Shown here piece after piece: positions 7,281 to 14,771 of a DNA stretch of 64,000 nucleotides. Position 1 is the first letter of the stretch. Every line of letters starts with the position of its first letter. The stretch lies in contig BMSW01000007.1 in the NCBI GenBank assembly GCA_014649355.1, positions 186,001 to 250,000 of the forward strand, in the 5' to 3' direction. The notes beneath the pieces were generated by a model. That model did not search any database. It saw nothing but the letters and a program-made list of their open reading frames with translations, and had not been told where the DNA came from. Source of the DNA: Streptomyces althioticus (GTDB lineage Bacteria > Actinomycetota > Actinomycetes > Streptomycetales > Streptomycetaceae). A program made the translations under genes and the position numbers.

Positions 7281-8168
7281 TCACCAGTGGACGACGACCT
7301 TGTCGCCGTCCCGCACCTGCTCGTACAGCCGCGCGATCGCGTCCTCGTCGCGTACGTTCACACAGCCGTGCGAGGCGCCGGCGTAGCCCCGGGCGGCGAA
7401 GTCGGACGAGAAGTGCACCGCCTGCCCGCCGCTGAAGAACATCGCGTACGGCATCGGCGAGTCGTACAGCGTCGAGACGTGGTGCCGGGACTTCCAGTAG
7501 ACGCGGAAGACGCCCTCACGGGTCGGCGTGTACTCGGAGCCGAAGCGGACCGGCATCGTCGACACCGTCCGGCCGTCGACCATCCAGCGCAGGGTGCGGC
7601 TGGACTTGCTGATGCACATCACCCGGCCGGTCATGCAGCGCGGGTCGGGCGGGTCGGCCGGCTGGCCGCCCATCAGGTACAGGTCCCAGCGGCCCGGCTC
7701 CCGCGTCATCGCCAGCAGTCGCTGCCAGGTCACCGTGTCCGTCACGCCGGTCTGCGGCAGGCCGCGCTTGCCCTGGAAGCCGCGGACCGCTTCCGCCGTC
7801 AGGTCGTCGTAGGTGCCGGTGGGGCCGTGGAAGATCCAGGCGACCTGCCGCAACCGCGCCTGGAGTTCACGGATGTCCCGCCCCTTGTCGCCCGGTGACC
7901 ACAGCACCCGGGCCGGCGTGGGACTGCTCGACGGCTTCGCGGGCGGAGCGGACGGCGACGGCTTCGCGGGTGCCTCCGGTGTCCGGCTCGGCGACGCGGG
8001 CCCGTCCGGCGCGTCCGGCGTCCGGGACGGCACCTCGACCCGCACCGGCGGCGCGCCCTTCCCGTCCGCACCGGCCGGCTGCACCGTGCACCCCGCCGTA
8101 CCCACGGCCACCGCGCCCAGCACCGCCAGCACGGCTATGCCTGTTCTCCCCATGCCTGTCCCGCGCAC
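7281..8168 (-). CDS. L,D-transpeptidase lipoprotein with peptidoglycan-binding domain
   Basis: A 295-residue secreted lipoprotein. The signal peptide ends in a lipobox (VGTAGC, Cys about 27), followed by a Pro/Ser/Ala-rich linker, a PG-binding_1 domain (KGRDIRELQARLRQ, TAEAVRGFQGKRGLPQTG) and a C-terminal YkuD domain. The YkuD signature HFSSDFAARGYAGASHGCVNVRD contains the catalytic His and Cys (SHGCVN). Such enzymes form 3-3 cross-links in peptidoglycan on the outer face of the membrane. The start used is GTG 8168 with GGGGGA five bases before; ATG 8153 is an alternative that also gives a full signal peptide. It is monocistronic and convergent with the sigma module 2 genes. Confidence 0.9.
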   Translation of the reverse strand: MRGTGMGRTGIAVLAVLGAVAVGTAGCTVQPAGADGKGAPPVRVEVPSRTPDAPDGPASPSRTPEAPAKPSPSAPPAKPSSSPTPARVLWSPGDKGRDIRELQARLRQVAWIFHGPTGTYDDLTAEAVRGFQGKRGLPQTGVTDTVTWQRLLAMTREPGRWDLYLMGGQPADPPDPRCMTGRVMCISKSSRTLRWMVDGRTVSTMPVRFGSEYTPTREGVFRVYWKSRHHVSTLYDSPMPYAMFFSGGQAVHFSSDFAARGYAGASHGCVNVRDEDAIARLYEQVRDGDKVVVHW

Positions 8169-8472
8169 CTCGGTCCCCCGTCGTCCCGCCGCACCGGGCC
8201 CGCCCGGTCGTCACCCCGTGTTTCTACCCCGGACGTGACCGGAGCGGAACAAGGAGGCAAGGTGGGGAGTGACCGGACGGGACGGCCGCCGGGGAAAGGC
8301 CTTGTGAGCGGGGTCCCACGGAGGTTGTGAGGAAGGTCCCAGCGTGTGACCCTCCACCAGGCCGCACGCGCACCGCTACAGTCCGTCGAAGGGTCGGCCT
8401 GTACTGGTGAGTAACCGGCGAGTGACCGGCGATCGGATCGAGCAACGCTGCTCAGCGGGAGGCATGCACATC
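8169..8472. other. 304-bp divergent intergenic region
   Basis: This region lies between the L,D-transpeptidase and the acyl-CoA mutase genes, which point away from each other, so it should hold both promoters. No coding frame is convincing. The notable element is a pair of 17-base direct repeats at 8302-8341 and a GAGTAACCGGC/GAGTGACCGGC repeat near 8408-8430. Confidence 0.55.
8302..8341 (+). promoter_or_regulatory. direct repeat TTGTGAG-N3-GGTCCCA (x2), possible regulator site
   Basis: TTGTGAGCGGGGTCCCA (8302-8318) and TTGTGAGGAAGGTCCCA (8325-8341) are repeated with a 23-bp period, about 130 bp before the mutase start. Two helical turns between copies would suit a dimeric activator or repressor. 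No matching regulator is known to me. Confidence 0.4.
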
Positions 8473-10053
8473 ATGGCGCGTGAGTCGGAGTCCGGACTGC
8501 CCATCGAACCGGTCTACGGGCCGGAGGCTCTCGAGGGCTGGGACCCGGCGGAGAAGCTGGGTGAGCCGGGCTCGTACCCGTTCACGCGGGGTGTGTACCC
8601 GACGATGTACACGGGCCGTCCGTGGACGATGCGCCAGTACGCCGGTTTCGGCACGGCGACGGAGTCCAACGCCCGGTACAAGCAGCTGATCGCGAACGGC
8701 ACGATGGGTCTGTCGGTCGCCTTCGACCTGCCGACGCAGATGGGTCACGACTCCGACGCGCCGATCGCCTCGGGCGAGGTCGGCAAGGTGGGTGTGGCGA
8801 TCGACTCGATCGACGACATGCGGGTGCTGTTCGGCGGGATCCCGCTGGACAAGGTGTCGACGTCGATGACGATCAACGCGCCCGCCGCGCTGCTGCTGCT
8901 CCTGTACCAACTGGTCGCCGAGGAGCAGGGCGTGAGCGCCGACAAGCTCACCGGCACGATCCAGAACGACGTGCTGAAGGAGTACATCGCCCGCGGCACG
9001 TACATCTTCCCGCCGAAGCCGTCGCTGCGGCTGATCGCGGACATCTTCAAGTACTGCAAGGCCGAGATCCCGAAGTGGAACACGATCTCGATCTCCGGCT
9101 ACCACATGGCGGAGGCGGGTGCCTCGCCGGCGCAGGAGATCGCGTTCACGCTGGCCGACGGCATCGAGTACGTGCGTACGGCGGTCGCGGCCGGCATGGA
9201 CGTCGACGACTTCGCCCCGCGCCTGTCGTTCTTCTTCGTGGCCCGCACCACGATCCTGGAGGAGGTCGCCAAGTTCCGTGCGGCCCGCCGGATCTGGGCG
9301 CGGGTGATGAAGGAGGAGTTCGGCGCGAAGAACCCCAAGTCGCTGATGCTGCGTTTCCACACGCAGACAGCCGGGGTGCAGCTGACGGCCCAGCAGCCCG
9401 AGGTGAACCTGGTGCGTGTCGCCGTGCAGGGCCTGGCGGCGGTGCTGGGCGGCACGCAGTCGCTGCACACCAACTCCTTCGACGAGGCGATCGCGCTGCC
9501 GACGGACAAGTCCGCCCGGCTCGCGCTGCGCACGCAGCAGGTCCTCGCCTACGAGACCGATGTGACCGCCACGGTCGACCCGTTCGCCGGCTCCTACGTC
9601 ATCGAGAAGATGACCGACGACGTGGAGGCCGCCGCGAGGGAGCTGATGGAGAAGGTCGAGGACCTCGGCGGCGCGGTCAACGCCATCGAGCGCGGCTTCC
9701 AGAAGAACGAGATCGAGCGCTCCGCCTACCGCATCGCCCAGGAGACCGACTCCGGCGAGCGGGTCGTGGTCGGCGTCAACCGCTTCCAGCTCGACGAGGA
9801 GGAGCCCTACGAGCCGCTCCGCGTCGACCCGGCCATCGAGGCCCAGCAGGCCGAGCGCCTCGCCAAGCTGCGCGCGGAGCGCGACCAGGAGGCGGTCGAC
9901 ACGGCGCTGGCCGCGCTGAAGAAGGCCGCCGAGGGCGAGGACAACGTCCTCTACCCGATGAAGGACGCCCTCAAGGCCCGCGCCACCGTCGGCGAGGTCT
10001 GCAACGCCCTGCGCGAGGTGTGGGGCACCTACGTGCCGAGCGACGCCTTCTAG
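8473..10053 (+). CDS. acyl-CoA mutase large subunit (methylmalonyl-CoA mutase type, no B12 domain)
   Basis: A 526-residue TIM-barrel subunit of a coenzyme-B12 acyl-CoA mutase. It ends at VPSDAF without the C-terminal cobalamin domain (no DxHxxG), so it must pair with a separate small subunit, as isobutyryl-CoA mutase does. Conserved segments are RPWTMRQYAGFGTA, GLSVAFDLPTQMGHDSD, GTIQNDVLKE and SISGYHMAEAGA. Aligned by eye on the P. shermanii methylmalonyl-CoA mutase, Tyr56, Arg174 and His211 correspond to Tyr89, Arg207 and His244. Isobutyryl-CoA mutase carries Phe and Gln at the first two, so a dicarboxylic substrate is more likely. ATG 8473 is ten bases after GGGAGG; ATG 8464 is too close to it. 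The partner is not in this window. Confidence 0.88.
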   Translation: MARESESGLPIEPVYGPEALEGWDPAEKLGEPGSYPFTRGVYPTMYTGRPWTMRQYAGFGTATESNARYKQLIANGTMGLSVAFDLPTQMGHDSDAPIASGEVGKVGVAIDSIDDMRVLFGGIPLDKVSTSMTINAPAALLLLLYQLVAEEQGVSADKLTGTIQNDVLKEYIARGTYIFPPKPSLRLIADIFKYCKAEIPKWNTISISGYHMAEAGASPAQEIAFTLADGIEYVRTAVAAGMDVDDFAPRLSFFFVARTTILEEVAKFRAARRIWARVMKEEFGAKNPKSLMLRFHTQTAGVQLTAQQPEVNLVRVAVQGLAAVLGGTQSLHTNSFDEAIALPTDKSARLALRTQQVLAYETDVTATVDPFAGSYVIEKMTDDVEAAARELMEKVEDLGGAVNAIERGFQKNEIERSAYRIAQETDSGERVVVGVNRFQLDEEEPYEPLRVDPAIEAQQAERLAKLRAERDQEAVDTALAALKKAAEGEDNVLYPMKDALKARATVGEVCNALREVWGTYVPSDAF

Positions 10054-10080
10054 GGGGCGTTCTCGCAGGTCGAGACGGTA

Positions 10081-10115
10081 GCGAGGAGTGTCGCACGGCG
10101 TGCGACACTCCTCGC
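10081..10115 (+). promoter_or_regulatory. 16-bp perfect hairpin ending one base before the lysE-type start codon
   Basis: GCGAGGAGTGTCGCAC (10081-10096) pairs with GTGCGACACTCCTCGC (10100-10115) across a 3-base loop; ATG begins at 10117. The only ribosome-site-like sequence (GAGGAG) is inside the left arm. It may be the terminator of the mutase gene, a dyad operator, or a structure that controls translation of the exporter. Confidence 0.65.
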
Positions 10116-10116
10116 T

Positions 10117-10767
10117 ATGTTCGGTGTCGTCGACCTTCCCACCTACCTCGCGGGCCTGGTGCTGATCATCCTGCTGCCCGGGCCCAACTCGCTGTACGTC
10201 CTGTCCGTCGCCGCCCGCCGCGGAGTGCGCTCCGGCTACACGGCCGCCGCCGGCGTCTGGTGCGGGGACGCCGTCCTGATGACGCTGTCGGCCGCGGGTG
10301 TCGCCTCCCTGCTCCAGGCGAACGCCGTGCTGTTCGGCATCGTGAAGTACGCGGGCGCCGGCTATCTGGCGTGGCTGGCCGTCGGGATGCTGCGCGCCGC
10401 GTGGGGCATGTGGCGCGGGCGCGGCGAGGAACGCCCGGAGGAGACCGCCCCGGCCGCCGCGCCCGGTGAGCGTCCGTTCCGCCGGGCGCTGGTCGTCAGC
10501 CTGCTGAACCCGAAGGCGATCCTGTTCTTCATCGCCTTCTTCGTGCAGTTCGTCGACCCCGCCTACGCCTATCCGGCGCTGTCCTTCGTGGTGCTGGGGG
10601 TGTTCGCGCAGATCGCCAGCGTGCTCTACCTCAGCGCGCTGATCTTCAGCGGAACCCGGCTCGCCGCCGCGTTCCGCCGTCGCCGCCGGCTGTCGGCGGG
10701 CGCCACCTCGGCGGCGGGCGCCCTGTTCCTGGGCTTCGCGGCGAAGCTGTCCACGGCGAGCGCGTAG
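10117..10767 (+). CDS. LysE/RhtB family amino-acid exporter
   Basis: A 216-residue integral membrane protein with the LysE/RhtB layout: TM1 (TYLAGLVLIILLPGPNSLYVL, with the family motif PGPN), the polar loop AARRGVRSGYTAAAGVWCGD, TM2-3, a charged loop (about residues 103-125), then VSLLNPKAILFFIAFFVQF, which is the second conserved block, and two more spans. Such proteins export amino acids or derivatives such as leucine or homoserine; this one is most like LeuE, but the substrate is a guess. Its start codon is directly preceded by a perfect hairpin rather than a normal ribosome binding site. It lies 63 bp after the mutase gene and may share its transcript. Confidence 0.85.
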   Translation: MFGVVDLPTYLAGLVLIILLPGPNSLYVLSVAARRGVRSGYTAAAGVWCGDAVLMTLSAAGVASLLQANAVLFGIVKYAGAGYLAWLAVGMLRAAWGMWRGRGEERPEETAPAAAPGERPFRRALVVSLLNPKAILFFIAFFVQFVDPAYAYPALSFVVLGVFAQIASVLYLSALIFSGTRLAAAFRRRRRLSAGATSAAGALFLGFAAKLSTASA

Positions 10768-10909
10768 AGCCTGTCCGGCGGATCATGCCGGGGTGCGCAC
10801 CCCCCCCGCCTGTGGTGCAGGCCGCGTGCGAACCAAGTCCCGGGAGGGCGTCGGTCCGCACCTTCGCCTCGCGGCCGGGGGCCCGGACCCGGTGCACCTG
10901 GACGTGCCG

Positions 10910-12310
10910 TCAGCGCGTCCCGAACCGGGCCAGGTAGGCGCCGAGCCCGTCCGGGGTGTCCCCGGTCCAGCCCACGTAACCGTCCGGGCGCACCAGGAAC
11001 AGGCCCGTGCCGTACGTCCGGTGGGACGGGCCGCGCACGAGCCGTACGCCCGCGGGCGGTTCGGGGGCGTCCGTGCCCAGCGCCAGCAGGGTCCAGTGCG
11101 GGCCGCGGAAGGCGTCGAAGAGGCGTGTGCCGTCCACGCGGCCGTCCGGGGTCCGGTCGCCCGCGCGCACCGGTCCCGGTTCGGTGCGGGTCTCTGCGCT
11201 GAGCGAGGAGTCCCGGTAGCCGAGGTCCAGTTGCAGGGTGGCCCCGCCGCGCCTCGCCTCGCCCCGGTGGATGCGGGTGGACAGGCCGAGCATGTCCGCG
11301 GCGACCGCCCGGCGCTCCTCCTCGTAGCTGTCGAGGAGGGACGGGTCCGCCCCGTCGGACAGCACCGCCCCCAGCTTCCAGCCCAGGTTGTAGGCGTCCT
11401 GCACGGAGGTGTTGAGGCCCTGGCCGCCGGCCGGGGAGTGCACGTGCGCCGCGTCCCCCGCGAGGAACACCCGGCCCGCGCGGAAGCGGTCGGCGAGGGC
11501 GGCGCGCGGCCGGAAGTCGGAGGCCCACAGGACCTCGGTGACGTCCTCGGCGGCGAGGTGCGTGCGGGCGGCCACGACCTGCCGTACGGCGTCGGGGGAG
11601 AGGTCCACCCGGGTGCCCTCGGTGAACCGGGCGACCAGCTGGAAGTCGTCCGTGCCGGCGAGCGGGCAGAGGGTGAGGAACTCGTCGCGGCCCTCGCGGG
11701 GCGGGAACATGTGCCACCAGTCCCGGTCCAGGCCGGCGACCCGGACGTCCGCCACCAGCATCGGCAGCGGGTCGACGGCCTCGCCGGTCATGCCGGTGCC
11801 GACCGCCCGGCGCACCGCGGACCGTCCGCCGTCGGCCGCCACGAGGTACCGGGCGCGCAGCGGCGGCCCGGCGGCGAAGTGGGCGGTCACGCCGTCCTCG
11901 TCCTGGGTGACGTCCGTGAGCTCGCGGCCGTAGGCGATCTTGCCGCCCAGTTCCTCCAGGCGGTCCCGCAGGATCCGCTGGGTGCGCCACTGCGGGATCA
12001 TCAGGCCCTCGTACGGCGCCTCCTCGGTGGGCTCCACGGGCGGCGCCAGATGGTGCTCGCCGAGCTGCTCGCCGTCGCGCCAGAGCATGCCGACCGGGTA
12101 GCGGCCGCCGCCCGCCCGGACGGCGTCCAGCACGCCGAGGTCGTCGAAGACCTCCATGGTGCGCGGCTGGAGGCCCTTGCCGCGCGATCCGGGGAACAGT
12201 CCGTCCTCCCGTTCCACGACCAGCGCCGGGACTCCGCGCCGGGCGAGGTCGATGCCGAGGGTGAGGCCGGTCGGCCCCGCGCCCACGATCAGGACAGGGG
12301 TGTCGTTCAT
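10910..12310 (-). CDS. FAD-dependent aromatic monooxygenase (PHBH/TfdB-like)
   Basis: A 466-residue class A flavoprotein monooxygenase. Visible motifs are the Rossmann dinucleotide fold at the N-terminus (PVLIVGAGPTGLTLGIDLAR, GxGxxG), the DG motif region (ARYLVAADGGRSAVRRAVG) and the FAD-ribityl GD motif (GRVFLAGDAAHVHSPAGGQG) followed by NTSVQDAYNLGWKL. A short C-terminal thioredoxin-like part ends GLGAYLARFGTR. These enzymes use NAD(P)H and O2 to hydroxylate phenols or polyketides, and some inactivate antibiotics such as rifampicin. It is divergent from a TetR repressor gene with two shared operators, so it is probably induced by the substrate or a toxic aromatic. The natural substrate is unknown. 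Confidence 0.88.
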   Translation of the reverse strand: MNDTPVLIVGAGPTGLTLGIDLARRGVPALVVEREDGLFPGSRGKGLQPRTMEVFDDLGVLDAVRAGGGRYPVGMLWRDGEQLGEHHLAPPVEPTEEAPYEGLMIPQWRTQRILRDRLEELGGKIAYGRELTDVTQDEDGVTAHFAAGPPLRARYLVAADGGRSAVRRAVGTGMTGEAVDPLPMLVADVRVAGLDRDWWHMFPPREGRDEFLTLCPLAGTDDFQLVARFTEGTRVDLSPDAVRQVVAARTHLAAEDVTEVLWASDFRPRAALADRFRAGRVFLAGDAAHVHSPAGGQGLNTSVQDAYNLGWKLGAVLSDGADPSLLDSYEEERRAVAADMLGLSTRIHRGEARRGGATLQLDLGYRDSSLSAETRTEPGPVRAGDRTPDGRVDGTRLFDAFRGPHWTLLALGTDAPEPPAGVRLVRGPSHRTYGTGLFLVRPDGYVGWTGDTPDGLGAYLARFGTR

Positions 12311-12320
12311 GATCCGTCTC

Positions 12321-12335
12321 CTTAACGCTGTTAAG
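12321..12335. promoter_or_regulatory. TetR operator 1 (CTTAACGCTGTTAAG)
   Basis: A perfect 6-bp inverted repeat with a 3-base centre, ten bases upstream of the monooxygenase start codon (12310). A near copy lies at 12358-12372 before the divergent tetR gene. Position suggests repression of the monooxygenase. Confidence 0.7.
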
Positions 12336-12357
12336 TGACCCGCCGTCCGAGCGTCTC

Positions 12358-12372
12358 TCTAACGGTGTTAAG
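12358..12372. promoter_or_regulatory. TetR operator 2 (TCTAACGGTGTTAAG)
   Basis: This matches operator 1 at 12 of 15 bases and keeps the TAAC...GTTA dyad. It ends nine bases before the GTG start of the TetR gene, consistent with autorepression of a short-leader or leaderless transcript. Confidence 0.65.
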
Positions 12373-12381
12373 TTGTCAAGC

Positions 12382-13032
12382 GTGAGCACGGAACGACGCG
12401 CGCCGCTGGACCGCCGACGGGTCGCCGGGACGGCGCTGAAGCTGCTGAACGAGGTCGGCCTCGACGGGCTGACCCTGCGCGCCATCGCCAAGGAGCTCGA
12501 CGTCAAGGCGCCCGCCCTGTACTGGCACTTCAAGGACAAGCAGGCGCTGCTGGACGAGATGGCGACCGAGATGTTCCGCCGGATGACCGACGGGGTCGAA
12601 CTCGCCGCCGACGACACCTGGCAGGAGCGGCTGCTCAGGAGCAACCGGGTGCTGCGGCGGACGCTGCTCGCCTACCGCGACGGGGCGAAGGTGTTCAGCG
12701 GTACGCGGTTCACCGGTCTGGAGCACGCGGAGCAGCAGGAGGCGAACCTCCGGCTGCTCACGTCCGCGGGGCTCACCCTGGCCCAGGCGGCCCGGGCGCT
12801 GCAGACGACGTTCCTGTACACGCTCGGGTTCGTCGCGGAGGAGCAGGGGGTCGAGCCGGTGCCGGGGGAGCGGCGCGAGGGGTTCGACGTGGAGGCGCGT
12901 GCCCGTCTGATGGCCGATCATCCGCTCGCCGCGGAGGCGGGGGCGGCGCTCTTCGGCGACTACGACGAACAGTTCGAGGAGGGCCTCGCCCTGATCGTCA
13001 CCGGCATCGAGTCCCGCTACGGGACGAACTGA
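12382..13032 (+). CDS. TetR family repressor (TetR_C type)
   Basis: A 216-residue regulator. The N-terminal helix-turn-helix is clear (AGTALKLLNEVGLDGLTLRA, IAKELDVKAPALYWHFKDK), with the Tet-repressor-like APALYWHFKDKQALLDEMA core. The C-terminal half fits the TetR_C ligand domain (FSGTRFTGLEHAEQQ, LQTTFLYTLGFVAEEQG). GTG 12382 is chosen over an in-frame TTG at 12373, which lies in the spacer right after operator 2. The gene is divergent from the flavin monooxygenase, with two dyads in the 71-bp gap, so it most likely represses both itself and the monooxygenase until a ligand binds. Confidence 0.9.
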   Translation: MSTERRAPLDRRRVAGTALKLLNEVGLDGLTLRAIAKELDVKAPALYWHFKDKQALLDEMATEMFRRMTDGVELAADDTWQERLLRSNRVLRRTLLAYRDGAKVFSGTRFTGLEHAEQQEANLRLLTSAGLTLAQAARALQTTFLYTLGFVAEEQGVEPVPGERREGFDVEARARLMADHPLAAEAGAALFGDYDEQFEEGLALIVTGIESRYGTN

Positions 13033-13406
13033 GCGGGTATCGACACCGGTGCGGGCCGGTGGGGGCCGTTCGCGCAGTTCCCCGCGCCCCTTTTGGGCGC
13101 GCTGCCCGACCGGCGCCCTGGAGGGGCGCGGGGAACGGCGCGACAAGCCCCCACCGGGCGTCGGCCGGGTGTCAACCGGGTGTGAAGTCGCCTTGAAGGG
13201 GCGCGGGGAACGGCGCGAGGAACCCCCACCGGGCGTCGGCCGGGTGTCAACCGGGCGTGAAGTCGCCCCGAAGGGGCGCGGGGAACGGCGCGACCAGCCC
13301 TTACGGGCCCGCAGCCGAAATGGCTCCCCGGGCCATGGGCGAGTGCGGGCCGGTGGGGGTCGCTCGCGCAGTTCCCCGCGCCCCTTCGGGCGCCCCCCGC
13401 CCCCGC
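13033..13406. repeat. intergenic repeat block (374 bp), dispersed GGGGCGCGGGGAAC family
   Basis: The gap between the convergent tetR and polysialyltransferase-like genes has no convincing gene. It holds five copies of the box GGGGCGCGGGGAAC-(G/T)-GCGCG, three direct (near 13125, 13198 and 13273) and two inverted (near 13069 and 13363). Two copies of a 75-bp unit (CACCGGGCGTCGGCCGGGTG ... GAAGTCGCC) run from about 13126 to 13275. The outer copies are in opposite orientation, so the block could fold into a large hairpin. Confidence 0.8.
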
Positions 13407-14768
13407 CTACCGCCGGCCGCCCCGCCGCACCACCCGCCCCACCCTCCGCCTCGCCCGCGCAGCCCGCACCCTCGCCCGGGCCCCCGGGCCGCTGCCCGGG
13501 AGGCCCAGCTCGGCCAGGCGCAGGGCCGGGAAATACGGCGCGGGACTCCCCGCGAGACAGTCGCGCAGCCACGCCTCCGCGGATCCCCGCAGCGCCGGAT
13601 ACGTCCGCGGCTGCATGCAGAACCCCATCGTCCGCACCAGCGGCTCCAGCGACGCGGGCACCGCGCCCAGCACCGCCGGCGCCTCGTCCCGCTCCAGGTC
13701 CGGGACCAGGTGGTCGACCAGGGCCAGCGGGATGCGGTTGCTGTTCTCGTAGGGCCGCAGGCGGTCGAGGACCAGCGCCGTCCCCACCCGCGCCACGGGC
13801 ACGCCGTAGTAAACGGACGCGGTCACCATCGCCGTGGAGAAGCAGCCGACGACCAGCTCCGGGCGGACCCGGTCGTACAGCGTCTCCGCGAGCAGCGGCG
13901 CGTCCAGCACGGTGAGCCGTACGCCCGCGTCGGCGGCCGCCTTGTGCAGGGCCGCCGAGTAATCGGCGGGGGCCGTCGGATGGGGCTTGAAGACGAGCGA
14001 GCGGTGCCCCGCCCGCACCGCCCCGGCGAGCATGCGGACGTGCAGGTCCTCCTCCTCGTCCGCGCCCAGGATGCCGAGCGCCGCGAGGTACTGCCCGAGC
14101 AGCACGGCCGTCGGCGCCTCCTCCCGTACGGGTGCGAGCCGCGGGTCGTCCGCCGCCTCCCGGGCGACCTCGTCCAGCACCGCGCGGAACGCCCCGTCCG
14201 GCACGACGACCGGCTCCACGCCGTACTCGGACAGCAGCATCGGGCGCAGACCGGGCAGCAGGTCGAGGTGCAGCAGGCGACGGACGCGCCGGCCGAGGGT
14301 CAGCGGCAGCTTCTCCCGGGTCGGGCCGTAGCTCATCAGCCCGTCCGCGTAGACGTCGACGGACGCCTCGGAGAAGATCGCGACCAGCGCGCGGGCCGGG
14401 TTGGCCTGGATCGACTCGACGGCCAGGTCGACCCGTTCGTCCTCGCCGATGCCCCACAGCAGCCGCAGCGCCCGCTGCCACAGCACCGTGTCGGCGCCGC
14501 GCGGCCCCCAGGCGCTCGGGTGGTACGGGCTGATCGCCTCGTTCCAGCTCACCACCTCGTCGAAGCGGGCGGCGAGCGGCCCGTAGCCGTGCATCTCGTC
14601 CAGGCGCATCGCGGTCTCCGGGACGGCGGCGTTGTGCGAGACCAGCAGGATCCGGCGGGACGGCCCCGCCGGTCCGAACAGGCCCGCGTCCAGCGCCGCC
14701 GCCAGGGTCGCGGCGCCGTACAGGGTCGAGACCTGGAAGATCTGGGTCGTGCGGTGCGTGCGGTGCAT
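13407..14768 (-). CDS. polysialyltransferase-like glycosyltransferase (poly-Kdn / teichulosonic acid), copy 1
   Basis: A 453-residue protein resembling the alpha-2,8-polysialyltransferase family. Marks seen are QVSTLYGAATLAAALDAGLF near the N-terminus, YADGLMSYGPTREKLP, the HP motif FKPHPTAP and an ST motif in VVGCFSTAMVTAS. These are the usual bacterial sialyltransferase sites for CMP-sugar binding. The C-terminal 40 residues are very Arg-rich, which may bind membrane or polymer. It is likely to polymerise or extend the nonulosonic-acid chain of the wall polymer at the inner membrane face. ATG 14768 lies 3 bp after the upstream GT2 stop, so the two form an operon. The copy at 17328-18599 is a paralogue with its own GT2. 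Acceptor and linkage are unknown. Confidence 0.8.
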   Translation of the reverse strand: MHRTHRTTQIFQVSTLYGAATLAAALDAGLFGPAGPSRRILLVSHNAAVPETAMRLDEMHGYGPLAARFDEVVSWNEAISPYHPSAWGPRGADTVLWQRALRLLWGIGEDERVDLAVESIQANPARALVAIFSEASVDVYADGLMSYGPTREKLPLTLGRRVRRLLHLDLLPGLRPMLLSEYGVEPVVVPDGAFRAVLDEVAREAADDPRLAPVREEAPTAVLLGQYLAALGILGADEEEDLHVRMLAGAVRAGHRSLVFKPHPTAPADYSAALHKAAADAGVRLTVLDAPLLAETLYDRVRPELVVGCFSTAMVTASVYYGVPVARVGTALVLDRLRPYENSNRIPLALVDHLVPDLERDEAPAVLGAVPASLEPLVRTMGFCMQPRTYPALRGSAEAWLRDCLAGSPAPYFPALRLAELGLPGSGPGARARVRAARARRRVGRVVRRGGRR

Positions 14769-14771
14769 GGG

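Noticed and set aside
8224..8445. Small minus-strand frame between the transpeptidase and mutase genes
   Set aside because: No ribosome site, no coding bias difference between codon positions, and it covers the probable promoters.
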